The notes under the pieces were generated by a model. It did not search any database. It was not told the DNA's origin and saw only the letters and a list, made by a program, of their open reading frames with translations. A stretch of DNA of 64,000 nucleotides from Pseudanabaena sp. (lineage in GTDB: Bacteria > Cyanobacteriota > Cyanobacteriia > Pseudanabaenales > Pseudanabaenaceae): contig QBLS01000011.1 in NCBI GenBank assembly GCA_003249015.1, positions 62,001-126,000 on the forward strand, written 5' to 3'. The position numbers were made by a program, and so were the translations under genes. Shown piece by piece: positions 1 through 8,423 of this stretch (position 1 is the first letter of the stretch; every line of letters begins with the position of its first letter).

Positions 1-439
1 GATCGCCTGATTCTTTGACAACTTCGAGCTGAATTGCTTCCGCCTGCTGCAATTGTAATCTTACACGCAACTCGCTTTCCGTACCTTTCTTTTGTTTACG
101 AAAGTCCAGTTGAGCAGTTGTGCCCAGTACTCGTTCAGCTTGAGCAGGATCATTTACCCCTGGAAGCTGGACGATTAACTGATTATTACCCGATAGCAAA
201 ATTGTCGCTTCGGAAACGCCCAAGCCGTTAATCCGCTGTTCCACCACAAACTTGGCGGTTTCCATAATGCGCGGCGTAATTTCATTAATCCCCTGTTCGG
301 GATTAGTTTTTGCTTGGAGTGTAAGCTGTGCGCCACCTCGCAAGTCCAAGCCCAGTTTGGGAGGATTATTTGCGATGAGGAACACAGCTCCTAATAGGAC
401 TGCCAGTACAAAGGCAAGCAGGCGGCTTTGTTTACCCAT
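1..439 (-). CDS. secD: SecD, protein-export membrane protein (partial, N-terminal part)
   Basis: The reverse strand is open from an ATG at 439 to the window edge without a stop, giving 146 N-terminal residues. A single membrane segment (about residues 6-23) is followed at 29-36 by LGLDLRGG, the signature that opens the first periplasmic domain of SecD. The next stretch (ITPRIMETAKFVVEQRINGLGVSEATI and on) fits the P1 domain. SecD works with SecF to drive late steps of Sec translocation using the proton gradient. The C-terminal membrane domain lies outside the window, so integrity cannot be judged. No gene lies between it and larB; the space holds two hairpins. Confidence 0.93.
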   Translation of the reverse strand, partial: MGKQSRLLAFVLAVLLGAVFLIANNPPKLGLDLRGGAQLTLQAKTNPEQGINEITPRIMETAKFVVEQRINGLGVSEATILLSGNNQLIVQLPGVNDPAQAERVLGTTAQLDFRKQKKGTESELRVRLQLQQAEAIQLEVVKESGD

Positions 440-584
440 ATTTTTATAGCTTGTGCGATCGCTGTGGCAAGGTTGTTGAGAGCCTTACACAATATTTAGA
501 TTTCGCAGATGACATACTTGAGATTAAGACATTTGTGATCATACTCTATATATTTCATCAGTACTTGTGTCTCTGTGTATTTGA

Positions 585-644
585 GGTATGCCGCGCCTTC
601 GGCGTGGCATACCGTTAGTGGCGGCGCATCGCGCCGCCACTAAC
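585..644. repeat. pair of adjacent palindromic hairpins
   Basis: Two back-to-back inverted repeats, 585-613 and 614-644. The second has 14-bp perfect arms (GTTAGTGGCGGCGC) and a 3-base loop ATC. They belong to the GC-tipped, three-base-loop hairpin family that separates most genes here. They sit between the divergent secD and larB starts. Confidence 0.85.
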
Positions 645-702
645 TATCTTGGGTTTTAAGACAGCGCACAGCGCTGTAACTACGGAATAATTACAATTTT
701 TT

Positions 703-1479
703 ATGTTAAATAATTTAGAAAATCTTTTGGAAACTGTTGCCAAAGGAGAACTTAGCCCTGCCGAAGCTCTACAAAAACTTAAATATTTGCACTACGAAAA
801 CGTTGGGGAATTTGCCAAAATCGATCACCATCGCACCTTACGTACTGGTTTTCCTGAAGTGATTTTTGGATTAGGGAAAACTCCTAACCAAATAGTTCAA
901 ATCATGCGAGTCATGGAGTCCAAAAATCCTTTAGTCATGGCAACCAAAATTTCAGAAGCTGTCCATACGGAGATTCAGCGATCGCTGCCCACATTGCGGC
1001 ACTTCCCGATCGCCCAAATCTCCTGTCTCGGTCAGTCCACGATGAAAAAAGAAGGCAAGATCACAATTTTGACGGCGGGAACAGCAGACTTGCCTGTTGC
1101 CGAAGAGGCGGCAGTAACGGGGGAACTATGCGGATTTGTAGTGGATCGGCTCTGGGATGTCGGTGTAGCAGGGATTCATCGACTACTCAGCCATCGCGAG
1201 GCGATCGCGGACGCTGATGTAATTATTGTCGTAGCAGGGATGGAAGGGGCTTTAGCTAGCGTGGTGGCGGGGCTGGCGGACTGTCCCATTGTGGCTGTGC
1301 CGACTAGCATCGGCTATGGAGCTAGTTTTAATGGGCTTGCACCTTTGCTGACGATGCTTAACTCCTGTGCCACGGGAATTGGTGTCGTAAATATTGACAA
1401 TGGCTTTGGGGCGGCGATGTTGGCGGGTAAAATCTTGCAGCTTAAAAATCACAACGCCTCTCGCTCAAACCCAACCTAA
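703..1479 (+). CDS. larB: LarB, pyridinium-3,5-biscarboxylic acid mononucleotide synthase
   Basis: 258 residues, the usual LarB length. The N-terminal region (YLHYENVGEFAKIDHHR, then RTGFPEVIFG at about 48-57) and the PurE-like C-terminal half (ILTAGTADLPVAEEAA, GMEGALASVVAGL, VAVPTSIGYG) are diagnostic. LarB carboxylates and hydrolyses nicotinic acid adenine dinucleotide in the first step of nickel-pincer cofactor synthesis (known for the family). No larA, larC or larE is next to it, so the target enzyme cannot be read from context. It is a single-gene unit; the downstream region to cimA holds a dispersed repeat and a hairpin. Confidence 0.9.
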   Translation: MLNNLENLLETVAKGELSPAEALQKLKYLHYENVGEFAKIDHHRTLRTGFPEVIFGLGKTPNQIVQIMRVMESKNPLVMATKISEAVHTEIQRSLPTLRHFPIAQISCLGQSTMKKEGKITILTAGTADLPVAEEAAVTGELCGFVVDRLWDVGVAGIHRLLSHREAIADADVIIVVAGMEGALASVVAGLADCPIVAVPTSIGYGASFNGLAPLLTMLNSCATGIGVVNIDNGFGAAMLAGKILQLKNHNASRSNPT

Positions 1480-1500
1480 GAGAGTTTGTGAATTTCACAC

Positions 1501-1610
1501 AAGAGTTAGGGCTTCGACTTCGCTCAGCCAACGTATACTGCTGGCTAAGCGAAGCGATGCACTGAGCCTGTCGAAGTGTCGAAGCCTCTTCTAAATATTT
1601 AAAATTGCTA
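1501..1610. repeat. dispersed hairpin repeat, copy A (long form)
   Basis: Starts AAGAGTTAGGGCTTCGACTT and ends TATTTAAAATTGCTA. Copy B at 34846-34931 matches it end to end, apart from a 24-nt segment present only in A (about 1554-1577). Copy C (11531-11605) shares the core. The GCTTCGACTTCGCTCAGCC and GGCTGAGCGAAGTCGAAGC halves make a long stem. No ORF inside, so MITE-like or REP-like. Confidence 0.85.
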
Positions 1611-1629
1611 TATTAATTGCTCGTCAAGG

Positions 1630-1659
1630 ATAGTCGGCGCAATGCGCCAACTATTCTTA
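1630..1659. terminator. hairpin between larB and cimA
   Basis: Imperfect inverted repeat around the GGCGC AAT GCGCC core, placed between the convergent ends of larB and cimA. It could end transcription from either side. There is no clear T-run. Confidence 0.5.
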
Positions 1660-1680
1660 GCGACTTCTAGAATTGCCACA

Positions 1681-3312
1681 CTATTCCTCGGCAGGAAAAG
1701 GCGTAACATATCTAACTTCCGAAAGCAGCCCATACTCAAGACCTTCGCCTAGAGCCTTGCAGGATGCATCAATAATGTTGTCTGAGACTCCCGCCGTTGA
1801 CCATCTTCGCTGACCATTACTAAATTCAATTAGTACCCTAGTAGTCGCTTGCGTACCCGAATCACTGTTGAGAATGCGAACTTTATAGTCGGTGAGATAG
1901 AAGTTAGCTATTTCGGGATAGAAGTTAATTAGAGCTTTACGAAGAGCGCGATCCAGAGCGTCAACGGGACCATTACCTTCGGCGGCGGTGAGATGCTCTT
2001 CGCCCTTGACAATTACTTTGACCGTGGCTTGGGAGTTGACCATACCATCGGTGCGATTAGTGTCAGTGTTGCAATAAACATAAAAGTTACTAATCACAAA
2101 GAATTGGGGGCGATCGCCTAGGGCTTCACGGACTAGCAACTCAAAACTTGCTTCCGCCGATTCAAACTGATAACCAATCTTTTCAAGTTCTTTGGTCTTT
2201 TGCAAAATTTGCCGACAAGCAGCATCTTCTTTGCGTAGACAAATACCAAAGGTTTCCACCTTAGAAATGACATTACTCAGCCCTGCTTGCTCAGAGATAA
2301 CGATACGGCGCAGATTTCCAATACTTTCAGGGGCAATATGCTCGTAAGTTAATGGGTTGCGCTGCACAGCACTGACATGGATGCCGCCCTTATGGGCAAA
2401 GGCGGAAGCTCCCACAAAAGGTGCATGATCATCGGGCGCAAGATTAACAATCTCGCTGACCTGACGCGAGACTTCGGTAAGTTGCGTGAGATTAGCAATG
2501 CACTCATAGCCCATTTTGAGCTGCAAGTTAGGGATCACAGTGCAGAGATTAGCGTTACCACAGCGTTCGCCATAACCATTGATCGTGCCTTGCACCATCG
2601 TTGCGCCATGCTGAACTGCCGCGATCGCATTAGCAACCGCCAAGCCAGCATCATTGTGGGTATGGATGCCGATTTGCGGAGATTCACAGCCCCACTGTCT
2701 GAGTTGGTCATAGACAATCTGGGTGATTTTGCCAACTTGATCGGGCAATGTCCCACCATTGGTGTCGCAAAGGACAAACCATTCAGCTCCAGCGCTAAAA
2801 GCAGATTTCAGAGTTTGTAATGCATAGTCAGGATTTTTTTGATAACCATCAAACCAATGCTCAGCATCATACAAGACGCGGCGATTTTGGCTTTTGAGGT
2901 AAGTTACGGTGTCACTGATCATTGCCAAATTTTCATCAAGGGTCGTGCGTAAACCCTCAATCACATGGAGATCCCAAGACTTGCCAAAAATAGTAATCCA
3001 GTTAGTTTTCGCACCCAAAATTGGGATCAACATGGGGTCATCTTTAGCTTGTGTCCCCGCCCGTCTGGTCGAACAGAATACTACCAATTCAGCCTTGCGT
3101 TGCTTTTCCGCAGGCGATCGCTGTCCCATTTGTCGAAAAAATTCATCATCCTTAGGATTTGCCCCAGCCCAGCCGCCCTCAATAAAAGCAACTCCCATCC
3201 GATCAAGGCGATCAGCAATTCGCAACTTATCTTCTACTGACAGCGACAACCCTTCGCGCTGTGTGCCATCACGAAGGGTCGTGTCATAAATTATGATTTT
3301 CTGCTGGCTCAT
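1681..3312 (-). CDS. cimA: (R)-citramalate synthase, CimA
   Basis: 543 residues of the DRE-TIM metallolyase family. Seen: the N-terminal DTTLRDGTQREG (about residues 10-21), the metal-binding GIHTHNDAGLAVAN, and the CimA-type GGWAGANPKDDEFF replacing the 2-isopropylmalate synthase pattern. The C-terminal part from about residue 400 fits the LeuA-type dimer/allosteric domain. It condenses pyruvate with acetyl-CoA to citramalate, giving a threonine-independent route to isoleucine. The start ATG overlaps the tatC stop by ATGA, so the two are probably co-transcribed. The overlap with tatC is conserved-looking, not functionally linked. Confidence 0.9.
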   Translation of the reverse strand: MSQQKIIIYDTTLRDGTQREGLSLSVEDKLRIADRLDRMGVAFIEGGWAGANPKDDEFFRQMGQRSPAEKQRKAELVVFCSTRRAGTQAKDDPMLIPILGAKTNWITIFGKSWDLHVIEGLRTTLDENLAMISDTVTYLKSQNRRVLYDAEHWFDGYQKNPDYALQTLKSAFSAGAEWFVLCDTNGGTLPDQVGKITQIVYDQLRQWGCESPQIGIHTHNDAGLAVANAIAAVQHGATMVQGTINGYGERCGNANLCTVIPNLQLKMGYECIANLTQLTEVSRQVSEIVNLAPDDHAPFVGASAFAHKGGIHVSAVQRNPLTYEHIAPESIGNLRRIVISEQAGLSNVISKVETFGICLRKEDAACRQILQKTKELEKIGYQFESAEASFELLVREALGDRPQFFVISNFYVYCNTDTNRTDGMVNSQATVKVIVKGEEHLTAAEGNGPVDALDRALRKALINFYPEIANFYLTDYKVRILNSDSGTQATTRVLIEFSNGQRRWSTAGVSDNIIDASCKALGEGLEYGLLSEVRYVTPFPAEE

Positions 3313-4157
3313 TTACCCATAGCCTTGACAAGAAAAATGCCCCCAAAATAGAGGATGCCAACTGCGCCCGCTAGCAAGCTCTGGGTCATGGGGTCGGTCG
3401 AAGGGGTAAGCACTGCGCCCAAAATCACGGCTCCCAGCACAACGTATCGCCAACCTGCTAGCATTTTTTCTGAGTTGACAATACCCGTCATCGCCAGTAA
3501 AGCCTGAATCACAGGGATCTGAAAGGCTAGCCCTGTACTGAATAGCAATAGCAATACAAACTCAAAGTAGCGGTCGATCGACCAAAACTGCTCTACAACA
3601 TCGCCGCCGTAGCTAATAAAGAAATTGAGAGCCGCAGGGATCAGCAACTCGTAGGCAAACACAATGCCTAAAACAAATAAGATGCTAGATCCAAAAACTA
3701 TAGGTGCGATCGCCTTCTTTTCTTTGCGGGTCAGTCCTGGCAAGATAAATCGCACAATCTGATACAGGATTACAGGACTGGCGACCAATATGCCACTGTA
3801 GCCAGCCACCTTAATCGATACAAAGAAATATTCCCCTGGAGCAAGTTGTAAAAACTTCACGCCCTGAGCAGGAATTTCTAGCAAAGCCACAATTTTGTTA
3901 ACTAAAACAAAGCAGGCAACTACGCCACCAAAAACCGCGATTAAGGCGTAAAAAATGCGCGATCGCAATTCTTCTAGATGGTCAAACAAAGACATCTCGA
4001 CATCATCTATTGGTTCGAGTTCCTCTTTATCAGGCTCATCCTCAACAGTAACAATGGGATCAGCGATCGCATTAGTTGGATTCAGGCTAGGAATAGCTGA
4101 ACCTGATGAGGTTTGAAGATCCTGCGGTTTTTCTGCTTCGTTTACCGTCTCTAGCAT
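3309..4157 (-). CDS. tatC: TatC, twin-arginine translocase receptor subunit
   Basis: 282 residues with six predicted membrane segments. The cytoplasmic N-terminal motif SLFDHLEELRSRI (from about residue 56) and the region FILPGLTRKEKK with the conserved loop are TatC hallmarks. An acidic, proline-rich N-terminal extension of about 50 residues precedes the family core, which usually begins near the HLEELR motif. The real start could therefore be internal, at the Met before SLFDHL. TatC binds twin-arginine signal peptides and works with TatA-type subunits in plasma and thylakoid membranes. It forms an ATGA overlap with cimA. Confidence 0.93.
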   Translation of the reverse strand: MLETVNEAEKPQDLQTSSGSAIPSLNPTNAIADPIVTVEDEPDKEELEPIDDVEMSLFDHLEELRSRIFYALIAVFGGVVACFVLVNKIVALLEIPAQGVKFLQLAPGEYFFVSIKVAGYSGILVASPVILYQIVRFILPGLTRKEKKAIAPIVFGSSILFVLGIVFAYELLIPAALNFFISYGGDVVEQFWSIDRYFEFVLLLLFSTGLAFQIPVIQALLAMTGIVNSEKMLAGWRYVVLGAVILGAVLTPSTDPMTQSLLAGAVGILYFGGIFLVKAMGK

Positions 4158-4266
4158 GATGTCGTTACTAAAACCTACTCAATCAAAGTATATCGATACT
4201 ATAACGTTTTCCTGAGTGTAATAAGTTACTAAGAGCCAGTTACTAAGAACCGCAACGTGTAAGACC

Positions 4267-4345
4267 GCTCCTAAAGGAAGAAACCTTGATCTGTGTCATT
4301 CAAGAGAAACTTTTTGTATTAGTTAGCACAAAATCGTTTTCTTGA
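4267..4345 (+). pseudogene. fossil 3' end of a second brnA-like antitoxin gene
   Basis: With a 2-base deletion near its left end restored, this reads EETLICVIQEKLFVLVSTKSFS then TGA. The C-terminus of intact BrnA at 8000-8269 is EEILRRVIQEELLVLVNSKVGA. Similarity continues past the stop (GAAAAAGTAAAT against GAAAAAGCAAAT). The copies lie on the same strand about 3.9 kb apart and flank the hybrid kinase gene. Confidence 0.7.
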
Positions 4346-4418
4346 AAAAGTAAATAGCGAGCGCCCGATCCTCTCAGATATCAATACTCTCCCCATACAA
4401 GCGATCGCCACCAACAAA

Positions 4419-4466
4419 TCAATATCAAAACAGCTCAATATCAAAACAGCTCAATATCAAAACAGC
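4419..4466. repeat. three tandem 16-bp repeats
   Basis: TCAATATCAAAACAGC three times in a row without mismatch at 4419-4434, 4435-4450 and 4451-4466. The CAAAACAGC end is the same lead-in found before GCGATCGC in the HIP1-cored tracts elsewhere in the window. Confidence 0.9.
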
Positions 4467-4716
4467 GATCACCACTAATCTCAACCTCAAAGCGATTTTC
4501 AATCTCAAATCTATTGACCGACTTCTGATATCAAAAATTTGTCTGTTATTCTGAGTTTGTATATTTCGTTTCTTTCTGAAGTGCTAAAATGCTTAAAGCT
4601 CATAGGTGGAAATATCCTGATTATTGTGATTAATATCAGAATTTTCAAATATCTCTAGGTGTTGTATTTCATCCTTGATTTGGGGAATCTTCTTTGGCTT
4701 ATTTGTGGAGTTACCT

Positions 4717-7443
4717 GTGACGAACTTTTTCCCTAGAGATATTCTGTCTACAATCTCTCGCCATCCTCTGATAGTTGCGCCAGAGCTAACTGTGATCGAG
4801 GCGATCGCACTGATGGATAAAACTGGCTCTAGTTATGTACTAGTGGGTAGAGAGAATTCTGCTCAGGGTATGGGGATAATCACTGAGCGAGATATTATCC
4901 GCATTAATTCCCAGCGATTACCATTAGACCAGTTATCAACTCAGGCGGTGATGAGTCATACAGTCACGACCATCCAAGCTTCAAAGATTAATGTTAATGC
5001 CGTAATAACTTTATTTCAAGAGCATTCTGTACGGCACTTAGCTGTACTAGAAGGCGATCGCTTAGTTGGAGTAATCGAAAAAGAAAACTTAATTGAGTTA
5101 TTTACTCAACGACAGAAACAGCTAGAAATTAGTGATCTCCAAACAGAAGATGCCAAGTTTTGGGCAAGTGAGCAACGTTCGCAAAAATTATTTGATGCGC
5201 TTCCAAAGATATCGGTGCAGGGCTATAGCCGCGATCGCCAAGTAATTTATTGGAATAGTGCTAGTGAGAAAATCTATGGCTATACCGCCGAAGAAGCCAT
5301 TGGTCAGAATCTGGAGAACCTGATTATTCCTCCAGCAATGCGCCAAGATGTCATTAATTTTATAGAAGCTTGGGTAAATGGGGGAGAGCCTATTCCTGCT
5401 AGCGAGTTAACCCTAATGGCGAAAGATGGATCTGATGTGTATGTCTACTCTAGCCATGTTTTACTCAATAACTCAAGGAATGAGCCAGAACTATACTGCG
5501 TTGATATCGACTTGAGCTATCATAGACAAACTGAAGCTGCACTCAAGCAAAGTGAACTCCAAAGTCGAGCAATCTTAGCAGCAATTCCCGATCTTATGTT
5601 TCGAGTGGGGGCTGATGGGATTTATCGCGGGTTTGTTCAAAATCGAGATTTCGGAATATTATCATTGGAAGCCGATCCAACTGGTCAATCAATGGCAGAT
5701 CTGATGTCAGAAGAAATTGCCAATCGACAGTTTTACTATCTGCAACAAGCATTGCTAACGGGGGAGTTACAGGTGTATGAGCATCAAATCCAAATTGATG
5801 ATCGCTTGCAAGATGAGGAGGTTAGAGTCATCAAGAGTGGTGATGATGAAGTGCTATTTATGATCCGTAATATCAGCGATCGCAAGCAGGTAGAAGCTGC
5901 ACTCAAGCAAAGCGAACTGACTAACCGCACAATTATCGAGACAATACCAGATCTCTTAATTCAAATGGATATGGAGGGACGATACCTCAGGATGCTTGCA
6001 GGTAGTGGTGTTCGGGTTATACCTTTTAACACTCCTGACCCGCCTGAAGTCAACAATGGTTTGCCAGCCGATTTAGCAGAACAGCGAATGTATTATGCCA
6101 AGCAAGCGATTGAAACTGGTAGCTTACAGATATACGAACAGATTGTTACCTCTGAAAATGAGCAACGTTATGAAGAAGTTCGGATTGCGCCCCTTAATGA
6201 TCGGGAAGTATTGATCATTATTCGAGATATTACGGATGCCAAACAAGTTGAATTTGAACGGTTGCAAAATGAAGAACTAATCCGTGCAACTCGTCTCAAA
6301 GATGAATTTCTGGCTAACATGAGTCATGAACTCCGCACGCCTCTTAATGTCATCCTTGGCATGACCGAAGGACTCACCGAACAAGTCCTTGGGAACGTTA
6401 ATGAACGACAAATTAAAGCCTTAAAGACCATTGAGAAAAGTGGTTCCCATTTACTAGATTTGATTAACGATATTCTAGATCTTGCTAAGATTGAATCTGG
6501 TCAAATAGAACTTGATTACCAACCTACAAAGGTAGTTCCGCTCTGCAAATCCAGTCTTGCATTTGTTAGCCAGCAGGCGATCACCAAACACATCCAGATC
6601 GAGACTCAATGGCAAAATAATCTACCTGATGTATTAGTTGATGAACGGCGAATGCGCCAAGTCTTGATCAATCTTCTGAATAATGCTGTCAAATTCACTA
6701 TGGATGGTGGACAAATCACTTTAAAAGTCGCTCTCACCTCACAAGAAGATGCTCAATTAGGAATGAGGAAGCATCTGCAAATAGCGATCGCCGATACAGG
6801 TATCGGCATATCACCAGAAAATATACATAAACTATTTCAGCCCTTTATTCAAATTGATAGCGCTCTTAACCGCAAATATCAAGGCACAGGCTTGGGACTC
6901 GCCTTGGTGAAACGTATTGTGGAGTTGCATGGTGGGACAGTAGGATTAAGCAGTGAAGTGGGTGTAGGTAGTTGCTTTACGATCGTTATTCCCTGTGATG
7001 ATGTTGTACCAACTCCTCCTGAATTAGAAAACCAGATCGATTTAAAATCTGAACTTAGTCAAGCAAGTCATGGTAAATATTTCACGATCTTGTTAGCAGA
7101 AGACAATGAAGCCAATATCAAGATGCTCTCTCCCTATTTAGAAGCCTATGGCTACCATCTACTCTTCGCAAAAGATGGATTGGAGGCAATCTCTATTGCC
7201 CAGAAAGAACAGCCCGATTTGATTTTGATGGATATTCAAATGCCAGTGATGGATGGTCTAGAGGCAATTCAGAAGATCCGTCAGATTCCCAGCTTAGTTA
7301 ATGTCCCAATTATTGCCCTGACAGCTTTAGCGATGACAGGCGATCGCGAGAAATGTCTAGAAGCAGGAGCCAATGACTATCTCAGTAAGCCAATTAAGCT
7401 CAAACAACTTACAACAATAATTAAACAAATTTTAAATCCATAG
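4717..7443 (+). CDS. CBS-PAS hybrid sensor histidine kinase with C-terminal receiver
   Basis: 908 residues from the GTG at 4717, chosen because GGAG lies 6 nt upstream; an in-frame TTG at 4675 would add 14 residues. Order: a CBS-domain pair (about 1-125), three PAS-type modules (about 150-275, 280-385, 400-505; the last two share a near-identical KQVEAALKQSEL-type lead-in), HisKA with FLANMSHELRTPLN (His537), HATPase with NLLNNAVKFT, DTGIGIS and GTGLGLALV, and a receiver (LLAEDNEAN, phospho-acceptor Asp839 in LMDIQMPVMDG). No membrane segments, so a soluble sensor. The CBS pair suggests adenine-nucleotide sensing (inference). It is flanked by brnA-like sequence on both sides. Confidence 0.9.
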   Translation: MTNFFPRDILSTISRHPLIVAPELTVIEAIALMDKTGSSYVLVGRENSAQGMGIITERDIIRINSQRLPLDQLSTQAVMSHTVTTIQASKINVNAVITLFQEHSVRHLAVLEGDRLVGVIEKENLIELFTQRQKQLEISDLQTEDAKFWASEQRSQKLFDALPKISVQGYSRDRQVIYWNSASEKIYGYTAEEAIGQNLENLIIPPAMRQDVINFIEAWVNGGEPIPASELTLMAKDGSDVYVYSSHVLLNNSRNEPELYCVDIDLSYHRQTEAALKQSELQSRAILAAIPDLMFRVGADGIYRGFVQNRDFGILSLEADPTGQSMADLMSEEIANRQFYYLQQALLTGELQVYEHQIQIDDRLQDEEVRVIKSGDDEVLFMIRNISDRKQVEAALKQSELTNRTIIETIPDLLIQMDMEGRYLRMLAGSGVRVIPFNTPDPPEVNNGLPADLAEQRMYYAKQAIETGSLQIYEQIVTSENEQRYEEVRIAPLNDREVLIIIRDITDAKQVEFERLQNEELIRATRLKDEFLANMSHELRTPLNVILGMTEGLTEQVLGNVNERQIKALKTIEKSGSHLLDLINDILDLAKIESGQIELDYQPTKVVPLCKSSLAFVSQQAITKHIQIETQWQNNLPDVLVDERRMRQVLINLLNNAVKFTMDGGQITLKVALTSQEDAQLGMRKHLQIAIADTGIGISPENIHKLFQPFIQIDSALNRKYQGTGLGLALVKRIVELHGGTVGLSSEVGVGSCFTIVIPCDDVVPTPPELENQIDLKSELSQASHGKYFTILLAEDNEANIKMLSPYLEAYGYHLLFAKDGLEAISIAQKEQPDLILMDIQMPVMDGLEAIQKIRQIPSLVNVPIIALTALAMTGDREKCLEAGANDYLSKPIKLKQLTTIIKQILNP

Positions 7444-7743
7444 CCTTATTGTCCCAACTCAACCATCAACATCAAAACAGCGATCGCCCATTCACCAAAA
7501 ATAAAAACAACGCGATCACCCAATCATCCCAATCACCAAACAGCGATCGCCTATTCATTCCCAATAAACAGCGATCGCCTATCTAAAAAATCAACCAAAT
7601 AACGATCGCTTATCTATCCCCTCAAAACAGCGATCGCCCCTCGAAAAAACTCACCAAACAGCGATATCTGAAGCTATTGGGATACGTGAAGTTATTTTAC
7701 TCAAATGCGTGACATACATCATTTTTATGCATATAGTATATGT
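7444..7743. repeat. HIP1-cored repeat tract
   Basis: No gene. Contains at least seven loosely repeated units of the form CAAACAGCGATCGCCTATTCA or close variants between about 7470 and 7670, with irregular spacing. The cores are GCGATCGC (HIP1) or decayed forms such as GCGATATC. It lies between the kinase and the brnT remnant. Confidence 0.75.
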
Positions 7744-8016
7744 ATGTAAGTTGAATGGGATTCAAACAAAGCCTACATTAATCTTCAAAAGCATGGCATA
7801 CGTTTTTCTGATGCCGAAGCGGTTTTGTATGATCCTAATGCGCTTTCTTTTGAAGACACGACAGCCAAAGGTGAGCAAAGATTTATCGTAATTGGCATGG
7901 ATCATCTCTGGCGTTTATTAGTTGTTGTCTACACAGATCGCGGCGATCTCGTTCGATTGATTTCTGCTCGTCCTGCTACTCGTTCTGAGAGACGTAATTA
8001 TGAAGACGGAATATGA
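7744..8016 (+). pseudogene. BrnT-like toxin gene with a stop at codon 2
   Basis: ATG (7744) is followed at once by TAA. The same frame then stays open for 88 codons: VEWDSNKAYINLQKHGIRFS, then DAEAVLYDPNALSFEDTT, EQRFIVIGMD, LLVVVYTDRGDLVRLISARPAT and RSERRNYEDG. This is a complete BrnT ribonuclease-like toxin, for which an N-terminus such as M-K-F-E-W-D is expected. One base change in codon 2 would restore it. In-frame TTG at 7825 could only make a truncated product. It overlaps brnA by 17 nt in the usual toxin-first order. A sequencing error in the stop codon cannot be excluded. Confidence 0.8.
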
Positions 8017-8269
8017 TTTTAGCCAAGCTAAGCGTGGGGCTGTGATCCCTCAAACTGGCAAAACCCGCATAACGATTTATATTGATGATGATGTACTTGA
8101 AGCATTTCGGGAACGCGCTGATTCTGCTGGCAAGGGTTATCAAACGATTATGAATGAAGCGTTGCGGGAATATCTTAATAAAGTACAAGCCCCCCTAAAC
8201 GAAGAAATTTTGCGCCGTGTCATTCAAGAGGAACTTCTTGTATTAGTTAACTCCAAAGTGGGGGCTTGA
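8000..8269 (+). CDS. brnA: BrnA family antitoxin
   Basis: 89 residues. Basic N-terminus followed by TRITIYIDDDVLEAFRERAD and GYQTIMNEALREYL (about residues 27-66), the ribbon-helix-helix core of BrnA. This family neutralises BrnT and autoregulates the operon by binding its promoter. The start lies inside the end of the BrnT frame. Intact although its toxin has a stop at codon 2, which would make it an orphan antitoxin. A fossil of its 3' end occurs at 4267-4345. Confidence 0.88.
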   Translation: MKTEYDFSQAKRGAVIPQTGKTRITIYIDDDVLEAFRERADSAGKGYQTIMNEALREYLNKVQAPLNEEILRRVIQEELLVLVNSKVGA

Positions 8270-8423
8270 AAAAGCAAATTACAAACTAGCGGATCGCCTC
8301 TCTAAAAAATTATCCAAACAGTGATCGCCTATTCACCAAAATTTAGAGGAAGGCGATCACCCCATTATTCAAATCTTCAAACAGCGACCGCTTATTTACA
8401 CAAAATAAAAAAAAGGATAATAC

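Larger units (their letters stand above)
4158..4716. other. 559-bp gene-poor stretch with a brnA fossil and a 16-bp tandem repeat
   Basis: Divergent promoter region of tatC and the hybrid kinase. It holds a decayed copy of the brnA 3' end (4267-4345) and three tandem copies of TCAATATCAAAACAGC (4419-4466), the last leading into a GCGATC repeat tract. No intact gene was seen. Confidence 0.7.

Noticed and set aside
1252-1452. 66-codon reverse frame within larB
   Set aside because: Shadow of the larB reading frame. Many similar frames inside cimA, the kinases, alaS and the CHAT genes were dropped for the same reason.
4000-4030. tRNA T-loop-like GGTTCGAGTTCC
   Set aside because: Lies inside the tatC coding sequence and no cloverleaf can be formed around it.
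7444-7700. CRISPR-like array of AACAGCGATCGCC repeats
   Set aside because: Repeat units vary in sequence, spacing is irregular and short, cores are the HIP1 octamer, and no cas gene is present.
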